DNA from: 1-14-0-10-45-29 sp041650255
Lineage (GTDB): Archaea > Micrarchaeota > Micrarchaeia > Anstonellales > Anstonellaceae
DNA: 11,389 nucleotides
NCBI GenBank assembly: GCA_041650255.1
Contig: JBAZLL010000016.1
Location: 1-11,389, forward strand
Direction of reading: 5' to 3'
The position numbers and the translations under genes are program-made. Shown here in pieces: positions 11,126 to 11,389 of the stretch (position 1 is its first letter; each line of letters begins with the position of its first letter). The notes beneath the pieces are model-generated. The model was not told the origin of the DNA, searched no databases, and saw only the letters and a list, made by a program, of their open reading frames with translations.

Positions 11126-11389
11126 ATGAATGAAAGCAAACCCGCTGCGGATATGGATGCATTTTTATCGCGTGCAAAACAGGCGCGCCAAGCAGTGGAA
11201 AAAATGTCCCACCCGACAGTTGTAAACCATTACGATTGCGACGGACTTTCTGCGGGCGCAATAGTCTGCAAATTCTTGGAAGATAAAAATATTCGATTCG
11301 AAGTAATGACAATTAGAAAGCTTGATGATAATGTATTACAATCCCTCAAAGAAAAAAAAGAAATAATTTTTGCAGATTTGGGCGGCGGG
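11126..11389 (+). CDS. DHH-family phosphoesterase (RecJ-like), N-terminal part
   Basis: Only 88 residues are in the window; the gene runs off the 3' edge. After a helical start of about 28 residues comes VVNHYDCDGLSAGAI (32-46), the first metal-binding motif of DHH phosphoesterases, and IIFADLGGG (80-88), the second motif in archaeal RecJ-like proteins (usually F-x-DLGSG). Archaeal members include single-strand nucleases associated with the replication helicase (GAN/Cdc45-like) and other exonucleases; the fragment cannot tell them apart. The Cys in HYDCDG is an uncommon choice where Ala is more usual. An ATG at 11121 is followed at once by a stop (ATGCAATGA) that overlaps the chosen ATG, so 11126 is the only sensible start. 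Confidence 0.85.
   Translation, partial: MNESKPAADMDAFLSRAKQARQAVEKMSHPTVVNHYDCDGLSAGAIVCKFLEDKNIRFEVMTIRKLDDNVLQSLKEKKEIIFADLGGG

Noticed and set aside
1..11389. CRISPR arrays, insertion sequences, integrase or att sites, defence genes
   Set aside because: I see no regularly spaced repeats, transposase or integrase motifs, nor recognisable defence domains. The tRNA 3' ends are not repeated elsewhere in the window.

Overview
The window is chromosomal DNA from an archaeon. Its genes include a eukaryote-type ribosomal protein and translation-factor operon (S19e, L39e, L31e, aIF6, L18a/LX, prefoldin alpha), an RNase P protein (Rnp4) and the archaeal type of PheT. Other archaeal signs are tRNA genes without encoded CCA, two tRNA introns and TATA-box promoters about 25 bases upstream of start codons. 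A compact genome from a small-genome (DPANN-like) lineage is plausible, but this is inference; nothing in the window fixes the phylum.

Layout. The window opens with the 3' end of pheT (+), which converges on an unrecognised 327-residue protein gene (-). From about 6200 down to 1559 runs one long minus-strand operon: S19e, a PDCD5-like protein, an unrecognised 114-residue protein, L39e (53 residues), L31e with a long basic tail, aIF6, L18a/LX, prefoldin alpha and FtsY. Spacings are very short and most internal genes have their own Shine-Dalgarno site. A TATA box near 6194 would drive it. The operon joins ribosome building, co-translational folding and membrane targeting.

From 7886 to 6370 lies a two-component pair (soluble PAS histidine kinase and single-domain receiver), with a TATA box placed so that the mRNA should be leaderless. 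Next come rnp4 (-) and, just upstream of it, a tRNA gene that reads best as tRNA-Ile(UAU) interrupted by two introns, one in the anticodon loop and one in the T-loop. The same 13-base promoter element lies at exactly the same distance from the tRNA 5' end and from the rnp4 start codon.

On the plus strand pyrB (aspartate transcarbamoylase catalytic chain) is followed after 2 bases by a secreted, single-pass membrane-anchored protein rich in N-glycosylation sequons; the expected partner pyrI is not here. The window ends with tRNA-Ala(UGC) (-) and, divergent from it, the start of a DHH-family phosphoesterase (+), cut by the window edge.

The most unusual item is the doubly interrupted tRNA-Ile(UAU). 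Its anticodon implies that AUA codons are read without the agmatidine pathway used by most archaea. I see no CRISPR array, insertion sequence, or phage or defence genes.
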